Below are positions 1 through 11,089 of a stretch of 64,000 bases of DNA, piece by piece. Both the position numbers and the translations under genes were made by a program. The DNA is from Sphagnum compactum (Eukaryota; Bryophyta; Sphagnopsida; Sphagnales), in NCBI GenBank assembly GCA_965153455.1, contig OZ234493.1:14126213-14190212 (forward strand), read 5' to 3'. Every line of letters begins with the position of its first letter. Position 1 is the first letter of the stretch. The notes below the pieces were generated by a model. It had not been told where the DNA came from. It saw only the letters and a list, made by a program, of their open reading frames with translations, and ran no database searches.

Positions 1-1229
1 CTTGTGTTGAGACTTTGAACTTCAAATTTCTTCCTTCCTATTGTGCATATATTGTAGCCTTTTTGTCAATTTTTATACATTGTGATTCATGTGATAAGCA
101 TTTTTTCATAGCCTTTCATGTGAGCGGCACTTCCTTTTTTTTTTGCCTTTATGATGATAGGCAAAAAAAAATTTAATTCCTTTCATTTGACATGCAAGTT
201 TCCTTTTGACCTTCTTTGCATGTTAAAATGCATGTGATAGGAAGTGATAGACAAAAATTCCTACCTTGCATTATAGAAAACATTTAAGGCATAACTAAAG
301 GATCCATTTGGGCTTCATCATGCTAACCACCAAATGTTTTCAATTTAGTATGTTGAATATTTGTCATTTAAAAGGGAAAGCCATTATGTAACAGGTCACT
401 TAGATGTTAAAATAAGTGTTTGCTTGGATGTCATCACATTGTAACCCTCCCAAACCATGGGGTTTCTTGATGCCATTGGAAGGCCCTCAACAAAACAATG
501 AGCATGTCTATCATTTCAGAATTTTTGAACCCATGGAGCAAAAGTTATTGAATTTAAAACAATTTTTGTCTTTGGAAATCAATCAAATCTTTTTAAAAGT
601 TTGTTTTTTCACTTTAACTCTAAAGTTAAACCCATTTTAACTTGAATAGTATTGGTATGGGTGACCTTACAAGAACAAGTTTACCATATTAGGAACAATG
701 GCACAAGGCCCATTAGCATTCAAGAAATTTTCCAAAAGTGAACTCACGGTTCATGATCGTAATAACTATTAGAAGTGTTAATTTAGTTGTCTAGTTAAGT
801 TATAATTAAATTAGACTTAAATTGGATTAGTGTAATTAAATATCTTTTAGTTTAAAATTATTTCAAGTGTGAATTGAATTTGAAATATTTGATGTTTGAA
901 ATATCATTTTGTGATTTGTGATTTTAAACATTTTTGTGAATTCAAAAAATCTACTCATCTATAATAAACAAGAATCCAAACCCAAAACATGTCACATGTA
1001 GATGTAAAATGTGTATCAGAACACTAAAAAAACTTGCATAAACAAATTTTGATTTGAACATGATGCATCATTTAGGGTATTTTGTGTTGTTTGTTCATAT
1101 GTGTATGAATAGTGATAGTTATAGGTGATGACATGATAGTGTACAACATAACACCTAATGAATTGATGATTCACTTTTTTTCAACTAGGAAAATACAATT
1201 TCAACAAACAAAGGATTTTGGTGAAATGA
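1..1229. other. AT-rich intergenic sequence, no gene seen
   Basis: The sequence is AT-rich with many stops in all frames. The longest open stretch (416-640, plus strand) begins on GTG rather than ATG and resembles no family I know. I see nothing else supportable. Confidence 0.6.
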
Positions 1230-1391
1230 CCCTAATTTGCCAGATTTTGAAAAAATAAAAATAAAAATAAAAATCACCAATTTTTTCGCAAAAGGTTCCA
1301 AGCAAAGTAGCCAAAATATAAAAGGATTCGTAAAATTTTCTACTTTCATAGTTGGTCGATAGCCAAATTTGGCTAAATCTTCTTGTGGATG
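1230..1391 (+). repeat. Degenerate direct repeat, copy 1
   Basis: This block aligns without gaps at a constant offset of 1,041 bases to 2268-2432. The best part is the last 28 bases (1364-1391 against 2405-2432), which differ at one position. The middle is much more diverged. It may be an old duplication or two pieces of one repeat family. Confidence 0.45.
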
Positions 1392-1584
1392 GACGAAAAA
1401 ACTTTGCTTTGCAAACATAACTCAAAATATGGGACCAAATGAAAACTAAGTACTTACATCATTGCATTGCATTGCATAGTCATGTCATGTTTCTTTTCCT
1501 CTCCTTCTCCTCTCGTTCTGTCCTGCTGCTGCAACTCTTCGTCTTGGCCGATACCTCTTCAGATCAGTCATGTTGAATAACAAG

Positions 1585-1641
1585 CTCCTCCCTCCCTCCC
1601 TCCCTCCACCACCACCCTCCTCCTCCTCCTCCTCCTCCTCC
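1585..1641 (+). repeat. CTCC and TCC microsatellites
   Basis: A run of CTCC units is followed, after a short CCA stretch, by about eight TCC units. The surrounding 1500-1660 region is CT-rich, like many plant 5' leaders, but no convincing coding start follows it. Confidence 0.85.
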
Positions 1642-2267
1642 AACAAAATTGTCGCTCCCATTACAATATCAAGTTGCCTATCGATTGCGGGATTTTTTTA
1701 TCCTAAGGAGGCGACGACTGACTGAACGGTGCAACAATCTGTGGAGGCGTGGTGCATTTCAGATCCAAATGAAAATTTGCAGTGAAAATGCTGAAAGAAA
1801 GAAAGCCATTACTACTTTTCATGTGATGATGACGACCAAAGCTTCAGCGAGTTGAATACTGTTGATGCTGCTGTTGTGGGGCCCCCGTAGTAGCATTCAT
1901 GTCGTAACCACGCCTCGGTCTGCAAAATGGAGAAGAAGGGATGGCAGATTGAATCAAGAAGATCGAGGGTTTCAATCGCTTGCTGCTTCCAAACGCACAA
2001 TATTGTAGCTGTTCTGATTCCTCATCAAGCTCCCAAGTGTTCCGAGTCATTGTGGGTAGTGCCCAGGCCGCCATTCGTTACACGATCGACAAGTGCGAAC
2101 ACCTAATGAGGCTGCCATTGCAGGGGGGGATCTTGTAGCACTTCTGTTGCATAAGAATTAGGGACCTGCGTGGTGGTATTATAGGGTTTCAGGATCGTGC
2201 GAAACAGAGCTCACGGCAACAGAGATTTGGCCAAAAAAACAAGCAAGCAAAGTTCACCAGTTTGCGA
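1642..2267. other. Gene-free stretch of more ordinary composition
   Basis: The GC content is higher than in the flanks, and short open stretches occur on both strands. One is on the plus strand up to the stop near 2135, another on the minus strand at 1844-2074. None has a recognisable domain. It could be a decayed exon or a leader, but I cannot support a gene. Confidence 0.3.
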
Positions 2268-2432
2268 AATTTCGCCAAAAACAGTAAACACTGATTGCAA
2301 CTTGCGAGGGAAATCACCAGATTTAGACGTTTTATTTATCATGTCTTCAAAACATACAATAGCACGATTCATTAGCTTTTCTACTTTCCTCTCTGAACTC
2401 TAGACAAATTTGGCTAAGTCTTCTTGTGGATG
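2268..2432 (+). repeat. Degenerate direct repeat, copy 2
   Basis: This is the partner of 1230-1391. It ends 65 bases before the start codon of the gene at 2497, so the duplicated sequence forms part of that gene's proximal upstream region. Confidence 0.45.
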
Positions 2433-2496
2433 ATCACCAACCCAACATACCTCACAAATTTGAGGCTCGAGTAAACTTGAGTTTTGGCTGACATCC

Positions 2497-3657
2497 ATGT
2501 TCCGGCAACAACGCGCAAGTCAGAAGTCGCTGGGTAAGACGAAAACTCGCCTCCCCGTGTACTACACTGCGGAGAAAGCAAACCATGTACCATCATCATC
2601 ATCATCACCATCATCATCAAGAAGATCGGATATGAAAGGAGGCCGCACGCCTTCTTCTCCCGCGACCAGTGCAGCTGCCCGCCAAAACAAGCAGCATGCT
2701 CATCATCAAGCGGCTCATGTCAAGAACGTCGCATTTGCAATTCCAGAGTCATTTGCCGCTGTCAAGGGCGTAGACCCCAATGCAGCGGTCAAGAGCGTAG
2801 ATTCCAATGCAGCCGTCAAGGGCGTAGACCCCAATGCAGCGATCAAGAGCGTAGATTCCAAGAACAAGAAACGTCGTATCCCTCCTCCTCCTCCTACTCG
2901 GAAGAAAACTACTCAACTGATTCCGACTGGTGCTACTGTTGTTGTTCCAGGTTTTTCTTCCTCCCTGTCTACCTTGCCCTTGAAAAAATCTCTTCCAACA
3001 ACACAAGCTCCACCACCTGATGATCATCATCACACCCTCGCTTCCGTCTCTTTGGAGTCCAGTAATCTTGTGAAAGTGGAGGTACCCATTGCTTCTTCGA
3101 TCTTGACTGCTAATGAGACCCAAACGGATCTGTATCTCGTCGGGAAGAAACTACCCACCAAGTTTGAATTTCCTGCCTCAAATGGCAGCGAGCTCCTGCT
3201 GTGGACTGAACCTGGCAGTCAGGTGGAGTCGTCAAGTGTGCAATCTGCCAGTAGCTGCAAAAGTTTGGGAGATGAGCGTCACTCACAACTGTGCTCCTCC
3301 TCTGCAGTCGGAAGTGACGGTGATCATGAGAAGCAGCTGCCCGGGGATGGGGGACTAATTCTTCTGAGCACGTCCAAAAGAAAATTCACTATGGCTATCG
3401 AGTTTTGTTTGCTTTTGGCGCTTGGCGGAATTCTCGCCATTGGAATGATACCTTATTTCGAGTCTGCAATGCGGTCGTACCTTGCAAACACCTGTAGTTG
3501 TCTTGATCATCATTCTCCCCAAAACCTGCTTTTGGATGGTTCTTTCTCAGAGCAACAACAACAACAAGGAGGAGGAGGTGGAGGCCTCTTCCACTGGTCT
3601 AAATGCCCTCTTCTGGCAAACCTCTCTCTCGGATTTCCCTCCAAGAACAACAAGTAA
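2497..3657 (+). CDS. Hypothetical single-pass membrane protein, 386 aa, single exon
   Basis: This is an uninterrupted ATG-to-stop frame of 386 codons with much higher GC than its surroundings. I do not recognise the family. The first 290 residues are Ser/Pro/Lys-rich and look disordered, with a run of Ser near residue 32 and a Pro run near 130. Residues 88-122 are four copies of a 9-residue unit of the type AVKGVDPNA. Residues about 299-322 form one strongly hydrophobic helix (MAIEFCLLLALGGILAIGM), flanked by KRK on the N-terminal side. This predicts a cytosolic N-terminus and a short C-terminal tail of about 65 residues holding poly-Gln and poly-Gly tracts. No signal peptide is seen. It could be a lineage-specific gene. 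Codon-like composition and length make chance unlikely, but expression is unproven. Confidence 0.6.
   Translation: MFRQQRASQKSLGKTKTRLPVYYTAEKANHVPSSSSSPSSSRRSDMKGGRTPSSPATSAAARQNKQHAHHQAAHVKNVAFAIPESFAAVKGVDPNAAVKSVDSNAAVKGVDPNAAIKSVDSKNKKRRIPPPPPTRKKTTQLIPTGATVVVPGFSSSLSTLPLKKSLPTTQAPPPDDHHHTLASVSLESSNLVKVEVPIASSILTANETQTDLYLVGKKLPTKFEFPASNGSELLLWTEPGSQVESSSVQSASSCKSLGDERHSQLCSSSAVGSDGDHEKQLPGDGGLILLSTSKRKFTMAIEFCLLLALGGILAIGMIPYFESAMRSYLANTCSCLDHHSPQNLLLDGSFSEQQQQQGGGGGGLFHWSKCPLLANLSLGFPSKNNK
2758..2862 (+). repeat. In-frame 27-bp tandem repeat (54-bp higher-order unit)
   Basis: There are four 27-bp units inside the gene at 2497-3657. Units 1 and 3 resemble each other, as do 2 and 4, so a 54-bp pair was duplicated. 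The reading frame is kept throughout (9 residues per unit, alternating GVDP and SVDS). Confidence 0.9.
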
Positions 3658-5814
3658 GCACCCCTGCAGGGGATGATGAACAGATCTCTATTATCTCCTT
3701 CCATCTTTCTCAGGCACCATGGTCTCTTATCTTGCAGCCATGATGATCATCTTGTAACTTCCCAAAGAACTTGCAATGTCAAAGGTTTTGAGTACCACGG
3801 ATTTAATGAGTTAGTCAATGGAAGGGGCCCATTTTGTAAGAATGGGTTTAAATGGGTTTTTTTTTTTGTTTTTGACCATCAATGCATTTGTTTTCATCTT
3901 TTGGGTATTTGGGTTTTCTTTGTTCTTGAGTTGCAATCCATTGGCGATGGGAACGGTTCCATTGACCCATCTATGATATTGCCTTTGTCCTCCATATGTT
4001 ATGAAGGCATGAAGAGGGTTCCTTGGCACTATACTTATAGGAAAGGTGAATCTCTTATGTTGTGGATATTTTTTCGCAAGCTATTGATCAAAATGCAAGA
4101 GAAGATTAGGTGATGAATTTATTTAGAAATGGACATTTTGGTAGAGAAAATGTTTTATTCAAAGAACCAATGTTGTAACCCCTTTCATGGTGGGAAAAAA
4201 TTGGTATAAGTTTTTACCATCACATGCCTAGAGTGCAATGTGTCTTTTCATAAGATTGTAGTGTTCCAATTTGCAAAAAGGAACTAAATAATATGGGATC
4301 AAGTGTAGACCAAGAAGAGGAATCTAGGTTATTTGATCAAATAGGTGGAAAGATTAGTTTTTGTTTTAACCAATTTGCAAGTCATTAGAGTCTTGGAGTT
4401 GGAGTGCCTTTGGATCAACTCAATCCTAATAATATTGACATCACCAAAACTCTAACTGCGCCTTTATGAAACAAAGAGGAAAAGAAACCACTAAGATGTT
4501 TTGTGGCAACAAGTTGAAAGCCATCCTCAAAGGAAATGGAGACACGTCCATGTCATCCCCTTTGTTAAAGTAATAAAATATCGATCAAAATTATAGGATT
4601 CTTCAAGTTCTAAATCTTGCATGAACCCTCTTTTGGAATTGAAGATCAAGGTACTCAAATTAAGGAGGAAGACGAAACAACACAACATAAAGTCAACAGG
4701 GAAGAGTGGCAACAAGGAACATTATCACAAGACCCCAATGATGATGAGTTTAAAAATGGCCAATGTGTGTGTCAAAGATTCAATAATTTATCTCAAATAT
4801 TGTCTTAGTGACGTTTTGTATTTGGTTTTGTCCCAAATTCTTCTTTTTTCCTTTTGTGGTACTTATTGATCAAATGGACATTTGCCACTTAGATAGGAAT
4901 CCAAGTGATAGAGAGGATTTGGGAAGGAGTTGCCCCAAAGGAGTGAAATATGATTGCAAAGAAATTGCATTTTGGGACATGTGTCTCACAATCCAAATTC
5001 AAGACCCAAGCTCCTACAGATGTAAACCAATTCCCCACAGAATATCCAACTTCACCCCAGCCATCAGTTTTGTAAAAGATCAATGCAAAAGCCATTGTCT
5101 TACATTGGTGTTGGCAGCAATAGAAATCAATTCTCTCTTCATTGTGAACATCAATTGAGCAAAAGAAAAGTTTGATTCAATGTACCAAACGTCAATGTGG
5201 ATCTGGCAGTCAAGGAGTTCAAACTCTTGCCAGACTGCATATATCACTTTTATTGAAATGTTCATGTGTTACAGCTTCTCCCAAGACTTTATAGCACAAA
5301 TTCAATTTATGTTTTGGGTGAAGAATTCAACTCGTGAAGTTCGAGCTGGTCACTTCTGATTATGGTTTTCAGATTTGGGAAGACAAAATGGGCTTCTGTA
5401 AATGGGTACAATATGCTAATAAACAATGTTATTTACTGGGAACTATTTGTTCATTCTTTGTTGATCAAACAAGCATTAGAAAAACTTTAAGAGAAGAATA
5501 TGGTGTGAATCATGAATGGCAGTGACTCGCTGCTATTTCTTCCCACTGATAGTGCGATAGTGGGTGATGATCAGTAATACAAAATGAAGTAGTCAGAACT
5601 TAGGATCCTCAGTCTCTGTTACATTTGGAAGCAACAGAAGACTCATTCATGATGTCACTAGCAGTCACACACATGTAGTGACCATTTTATCAACATGCAC
5701 TCGCATTGCAGAGACCAATGTGGGGAAAGGAGTGAGAGATTAAATGATATATTGAACCTCAAAGACTCTGCATGGCACCAGTGTACTATGAGACATGGAC
5801 CCTCATAGTATAAG
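3658..5814. other. Gene-poor stretch with decayed reading frames
   Basis: Several moderately long frames occur on the plus strand (3673-4113, 4617-4869, 4808-5158), separated by stops and frame changes. This is the pattern of an old transposon-derived gene. I could not match any of it to a specific transposase, integrase or reverse transcriptase, so I assign no product. Confidence 0.35.
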
Positions 5815-6165
5815 TCACCAAAAATCAACAGAAGTAAGACGCCCCATTCTGCAACTGATCCGAGCATCTGACATCCCTAGCAACTTCTCGCCCAACAATC
5901 TGGCTAAACTTTTTGGCGGTATGGCATACCTGCATATTTCAAAGGTCGTTGATGATGCAGATAGGTGTCCCAGGTGGTGAATTATGAGCCCCAACAGCGA
6001 CAGCTGACTTCTCAGTCTGGAGCCAGAGAGCACATTCCTTCTCCAGCTCATCCACATGATGCATGACAAAGTGTGTTGGGTAAATACCCAGTTTCTTTTG
6101 CCAGATGACCTACTGTTGAAGTTCAGCAATTATCTATTTGTTGAGGATTGTATCTATCTATCTAT
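5815..6165 (-). pseudogene. Decayed DYW deaminase domain, remnant C-terminus of the adjacent PPR gene
   Basis: Reading the minus strand onward from the PPR stop codon, the same frame continues to resemble a DYW domain but contains stops (TAG twice, then TGA). Recognisable blocks in order are a segment like HPQ...AELQQ, then GIYPTHFVMHHVDELEKECA, the PPGTPI core motif, CHTAKKF and IVGRE. Near the end, after a frame change, it finishes in D-F-W followed by a stop. The catalytic His-x-Glu motif is degraded: Gln-Thr-Glu stands where His-Ser-Glu is usual. The first Cys of the CxxC zinc motif is also gone. Known DYW domains carry out cytidine deamination in organellar RNA editing; this one could not. 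It is best read as the lost tail of the PPR protein just upstream. Confidence 0.8.
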
Positions 6166-6174
6166 CTATCTATC
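6151..6174 (+). repeat. (TATC)6 microsatellite at the PPR stop codon
   Basis: Six perfect TATC units. Read on the minus strand as GATA repeats, they supply the TAG that ends the PPR reading frame, directly after the PG-box residues FVAEDR. Confidence 0.95.
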
Positions 6175-9100
6175 TTCTGCAACAAATTCATGTGACTTAT
6201 TTTCAGTTCTTATCCAGCTACACCCACCTCCTTTCTTAACGCCTCTGTCCTTCATCAAATATCTTACCTTCTCAACCTTTTCCCACATTCCAGCTGCAGC
6301 ATACATGTTTGAAAGCAGCACATATACAGCAGCATCTTGTGAGTCCAGCTTCAAAGTCCATTCAGCAACATGCTCTACAACCTCTACTTTACCATAGCGG
6401 TGGCAAGCACCAAGCAAAGGACTCCAGATTGAGGCATCTGGCTCAAATGGCATTCTTTGGATGAAGTCCTCTGCCTCCTGTAAGCATCCTGTGCGGCCAA
6501 GAAGGTCAACCATGCAGCAATAGTGATCCAGTGTGGGCATGACCTTGTAGTCCTGATCCATGGAACTAAAGTGTTGATGACCTTCATCCACAAGACCTGC
6601 ATGGTTGCAAGCAGAGAGGACATTGACAAATGTGATTCGATCTGGTTTGAAACCTTCTGTTTTCATCTGCTTAAAGAGTTCAAGGGCTTTATTCCCATAT
6701 CCATGCTGAGCATATCCACCAATCATGGCATTCCAAGACACTACATCTCGTGCAGGCATTTGGTCAAAGACTCTGCATGCACCCTCAATATTACCACTCT
6801 TTGTATACATGTCAATAAGGGCATTCCCCACACAGACATCTGCCTCAAGTCCAGCTTCACATATTTCTCTGTGGAATTCCATCCCTTCCACTAGGGCTGC
6901 TAGATTTGCACATGCATTGAGGATGCTGACAAATGTGATTTTATTTGGCTTTACACCTTCTCCTTTCATTTGCCGATAGAGATTAAAAGCTTCCTCACCA
7001 TATCCATGTTGAGCATATCCTCCAATTATCGCATTCCATGAAACCACATCCCGCGATTGCATATCATCAAAGACCTGCCGTGCAGCTGATATGCTTCCAC
7101 ACTTAATATACATGGTGATTAGGGCATTCCTCAAATTAACATCAGACCCAAATCCAGCATCAGTGATTTGGGCATGCACCTGCATTCCCTGTTTCAAAGA
7201 AGCTGGGCTGGTGCAAGCATTGAGAATGCTTATGTATGTGACCCTATTTGGTTCCACAAGTTCTTGTTGCATTTGATGAAAGACTTGAAAGGCCTCATCA
7301 TGGAGATCATGCTCAGCATATGCTGAAATCATTGCAGTCCATGCAACAACATTGCGGTTACTCAATTTGTCAAACACGTGGCGTGCCTCCTTGATACTTC
7401 CACACTGAGCATACATGGTGATGAGTGCAGGGCCCACATGAACATCAGACTCAAATCCACAACTGGTAATATAGGCATGTACCTGCTTCCCCTGCTCCAA
7501 AGCCACTGGGCTGGAGCATGCACTCACAATGCAAGTGAACAGAATGCGATCTGGCTTCACTGGTTCTTGTTGCATCTGACGAAAAACTTCCAAAGCTTCC
7601 TCAAAGAGACCATGCTCAACATACCCTTCAATCATAGCAGTCCATGAGATAACATTCCGGATTCTCATTCTGTTGAAAACTTGCCACGCATCCTCTATGC
7701 TTCCACACTTGCTGTACATTCTGACAAGGGCTGTCTGTATACGAACATCAAACTCAAATCCAGCTTTTATAATTTCAGCATGAACCCATTTCCCCTGTTC
7801 CAAAGCTTTTGGACTGCAACACGATTTCACAATGTTGAGGAAGGTTATGATGTCCGGTTTCACACCTTGGTGATGCATTTGGTTGAATATTCCAAAAGCT
7901 TCCTCATATTGACCATGGGCAGCATATCCACCAATCATTGCATTCCATGACACCACATTCCTATTTGGCATTTGGTCAAACACTTGGCATGCACTTTCCA
8001 CACTCCCACATTTGGCATACATGCTAACAAGGGCATTGTTCACATGAGCATCTGACAATTCATGTCCAGCCTGGATGATGTAAGAATGCACCAGTTTGCC
8101 CTGTTCCAGAGCTTCTGGACTAGCAGATGCATTTAAAATGCCTAGTAATGTGACCTTGTCTGGCATCATGCCTTCCCGCTGCATCTGCAAAAAGAGTTCA
8201 AATGCCTCCTCGCCACACTTGTGCTGTGCTAATCCTGCAATCATTACATTCCACGAGACCACATTCCGATCAGCCATGTTGTCAAACACCTGACATGCAT
8301 GCTTTATGCTCCCACATTTTGCATACATGTCAACGAGTGCATTATCCAAAATGGTGTCTGATCTGATCCTGCTTCTGATAATGTTGGCATGCACCTTTTT
8401 TCCCTTCTCTAGAGATCTAAGGGAAGTACATGCATTGACAACCCTGGTATAGATTATCCTGTCAGGTGTCACCCCTTGTGATAGCATTTGCTCATACAGA
8501 TTGAAAGTCTCCAGAAACTCCCCATTGCTGCTGTATCCTGCCAACATTGTAGTCCAGGTAAACATATCTCGTTTGCACAATTGGTCAAATACCTTACGAG
8601 CTTCCACCAAAGTCCCACACTTGACATACATAAGCAGAAGAGTGTTGGCTAAATACAGGCTCGGCTTGAACCCTGTCTGAATCATGTGGGTCTGGACCTG
8701 CTTTCCTGTTACCAGATCTTTCTTGTCAATACACCTGCGCAAGAGACTGAGATACGAATGGGAGCTCGCCTGTACACCCCATTGACTGCTGCATGGTTCC
8801 TTTTCTAGTTGTCCCTTGACAATCTGAAGAAGCCTCTCATCACCAGCCATGTCAGAAAAGCTCCTAAAAGCTCCCTGTTTTGACCATCCTTCAAAGCAGG
8901 CAACAACCATGATACTGGCCCCAGTACGATCTCCACTGTCAGTAACTGCCCATGTTGTCCTGCACACCTTCAGAGCTCCACTTACAAGATTTCAATAACA
9001 ATCTTCATGGCCAACTGTGGGAGGGAGTTCATTTAGACCAACATTACTATACAAAGAGATACCTTCAGAAATGCATGAGTGTGTGCATGTGAGCAACAAA

Positions 9101-9878
9101 CATAGAGGAAAAAAGCATTACCTTTTTGTTTGGCGATCCATGAAAATGGGAACCATGACCCGGTTGTGGTTCACATTGTGTTTCCACAGCCACTTCTGTC
9201 TGTCAACATAGAGAGATGCCATTAACCCATTCTCATGGACAACATTATTTTGTAAGTACGCAAGCTTCAAATTGGTCTTTGAGTGGTTTCCCCTTCCCAC
9301 CCTGTTTCCACATGAAGGAGCAGAAGCCTTGAAGAGCTCTTGTTGAAGCCATTCCGTGCTCAATGGTTGCCCTGAAAAACATCACCAGTCCATCATTGGA
9401 TATCAAGCCAGTTCTGCTGAAGCCAAAACAATTCTACCAACCCTTCCATCTGATTCCAAATCTGTGAGTGATGTTTCTTTCAAGCTTTTCAGATCCCTGG
9501 GAGGAAAAGAATTAGGTCCACAGATTGCTCCTAAGCCCACCTCAGAAGCAATGGGACCCACAGGTTGACCAGTGAGCTGCCAAAATTTACAAGAAACAGC
9601 AACCAATCTGCTTCTTCTTCTTCTTCATCTATTTGCGCCTGTCTTTTCTCAAGCTGCATGGAGAGATGAGAAAACATACCAGGAGCTGCAGATGCCGCTG
9701 GAGACGCCAGGGTAGGTGACAAAGGGCAACAACCCTGCTGCCACTGCATTCTCATTCCATCACAAGGGGAAACTCTGAACTTGGACTTGGTGTAGTTTCT
9801 GCTCGTACCGAGAATAATGAGCTTCAAGCCATGACAACGGCTGCATACATCACCGAACAAAGACTGCGAGATTGCCAT
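6166..9878 (-). CDS. PLS-class pentatricopeptide repeat protein, E/E+ type with lost DYW domain
   Basis: I model three exons on the minus strand: 9878-9680, 9371-9122 and 8959-6166, giving 1,080 aa. Splice sites are GTATGT/TTTTTCAG and GTAATG/TGTGCAG, and both junctions keep phase. Exon 1 begins MAISQSLFGDVCSRC and lacks acidic residues for 30 positions apart from one Asp, which suits an organellar transit peptide. Exon 3 holds the repeats: seven complete P-L-S sets with a period near 101 residues, each with a P-type start such as VVSWNAMIGGYAQHG, then E1/E2 motifs and a PG box (GGGCSWI). The protein stops right after the PG box. PLS proteins bind organellar transcripts one base per repeat and usually direct C-to-U editing. 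Without a DYW domain this one would need a partner in trans or act only as a binder. If only exon 3 is used, the first ATG is at 8910 (914 aa). Confidence 0.88.
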
Positions 9879-11089
9879 TCTCCTTCTAAAAATACTAACA
9901 GGACCTCACCAAGAAAGCATTTTTGCAAAGTCTCATGTCTCCCTTGTTCGGACTTGCTCCTGCTGCTGCTGGAGGAGCTAGCTAATAAGAGTAATTGAAT
10001 CACAGCAGAATTCTAAACCAGTTTAGAGATAGCTCCTCTCTATTGCAACACTCCAAACCTACACCCTGCATCAAGACAACAAAACAACACCATGGTGGTT
10101 AGTGCGGTGAAGCCCAAGTGGATCCTTGAGTTTAGCTGGCCAGAAATATTTCTATAGTGGACTCCACATGACCTCAGGTGTAGGGATACCAAACCTTTGG
10201 CCCGTTTCTTTCTGGGTGCGTCACAATAATATCTCTAGTCCCTGAAGGGAAGAGGGAGAGCTGAAAAAACAACAGGATAGGAACACTTCTCCTGAGGGGA
10301 TCATGCATCCTCCAACCTAAGAATTTGCTGGAGGCAACATGCCACTTGCTGCCAAAGAATTGCTGGAGATGCATCTTGTTTCCTAAGAATTTGCCGGAGG
10401 CATTGTCTTCTTGGTTCATTAAAGTCTGCTGGAGAGATCATGCCTCATGCCTCCTAAGAATTTGCTGTACACATCATACATTTGGCTTCCTACGAATCTG
10501 CTGGTGAGATCACTCTTCTTCCTTCCTAAAAATTTGATGGAGACATCATACATCTTGCTTCCTAAGAATCTGCTGGAGAGATCATGACCGCAGCAGCATC
10601 TTCACGATCTCCCCCTTGGGGAGCAAAGACGTTTGGTTCCAAATGCCACAATTTGCAACATGAGAAACAGACTTGCAAAAGAGGGCGTGTTCAAACAACC
10701 TGAAACATAATGGAAGCTAGCTGTCAAACTGAGGCTCTCAACATCTGCCTTGGTCAGCTTTTGCTTTCAAAACCTCCTCCATTGCAGCAACAGCATCATC
10801 ATCATCATAAAGACAGCAAAACATTCACGAACTCTCAGTATGTCTGCCGTCTGCAGCTCCAGGAAATTGGGCTTGTGCAACCTGCATTACCACATCATCA
10901 CTGTAAAACAATAGGAGATTGTTTTGACCATGCAGCACAAAGCCAATCTGAACTGTGCTTCTTCAAACCCTAGAATGCCGATCTGCCCGTGTGGAAAGTA
11001 GGGTATCCTGTCCTGGTTGCTGCAGGCCAAGAGAGAAGAGAGAGAGGGAGCTGCAAGGAAGGGTGGCCAACGGCGATGGAGGCGTGGCG
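9879..11089. promoter_or_regulatory. Shared upstream region of the divergent PPR and PRORP genes
   Basis: The 1.2 kb lies between the two start codons, which point away from each other. It contains a 36-bp minisatellite, a His/Gln codon-like tract near 10780-10810, and on the PRORP side a GC-rich leader with short upstream ATG frames (for example at 10976 and 11076). No clear TATA box stands out. Bidirectional promoter function is inferred from layout only. Confidence 0.4.
10281..10590 (-). repeat. Minisatellite of about eight 36-bp units
   Basis: Units built around CCTAAGAATTTGCTGGAGA start near 10316, 10351, 10382, 10417, 10453, 10488, 10524 and 10560, so the spacing is 31-36 bases and mostly 35-36. 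A partial unit precedes them. On the minus strand the 36-bp unit reads as a 12-residue peptide of type KFLGSKMHDLSS, with one frame change between the two halves. Whether it was ever translated is unknown. Confidence 0.85.

Noticed and set aside
3673-4113. 146-codon frame after the membrane-protein gene
   Set aside because: AT-rich, with no family resemblance and an interrupted continuation; likely decayed repeat DNA.
10710-10973. 87-codon frame upstream of PRORP
   Set aside because: Composition is His/Gln-rich from simple repeats, no domain is seen, and it ends just before the GC-rich leader of PRORP. I treat it as upstream sequence.
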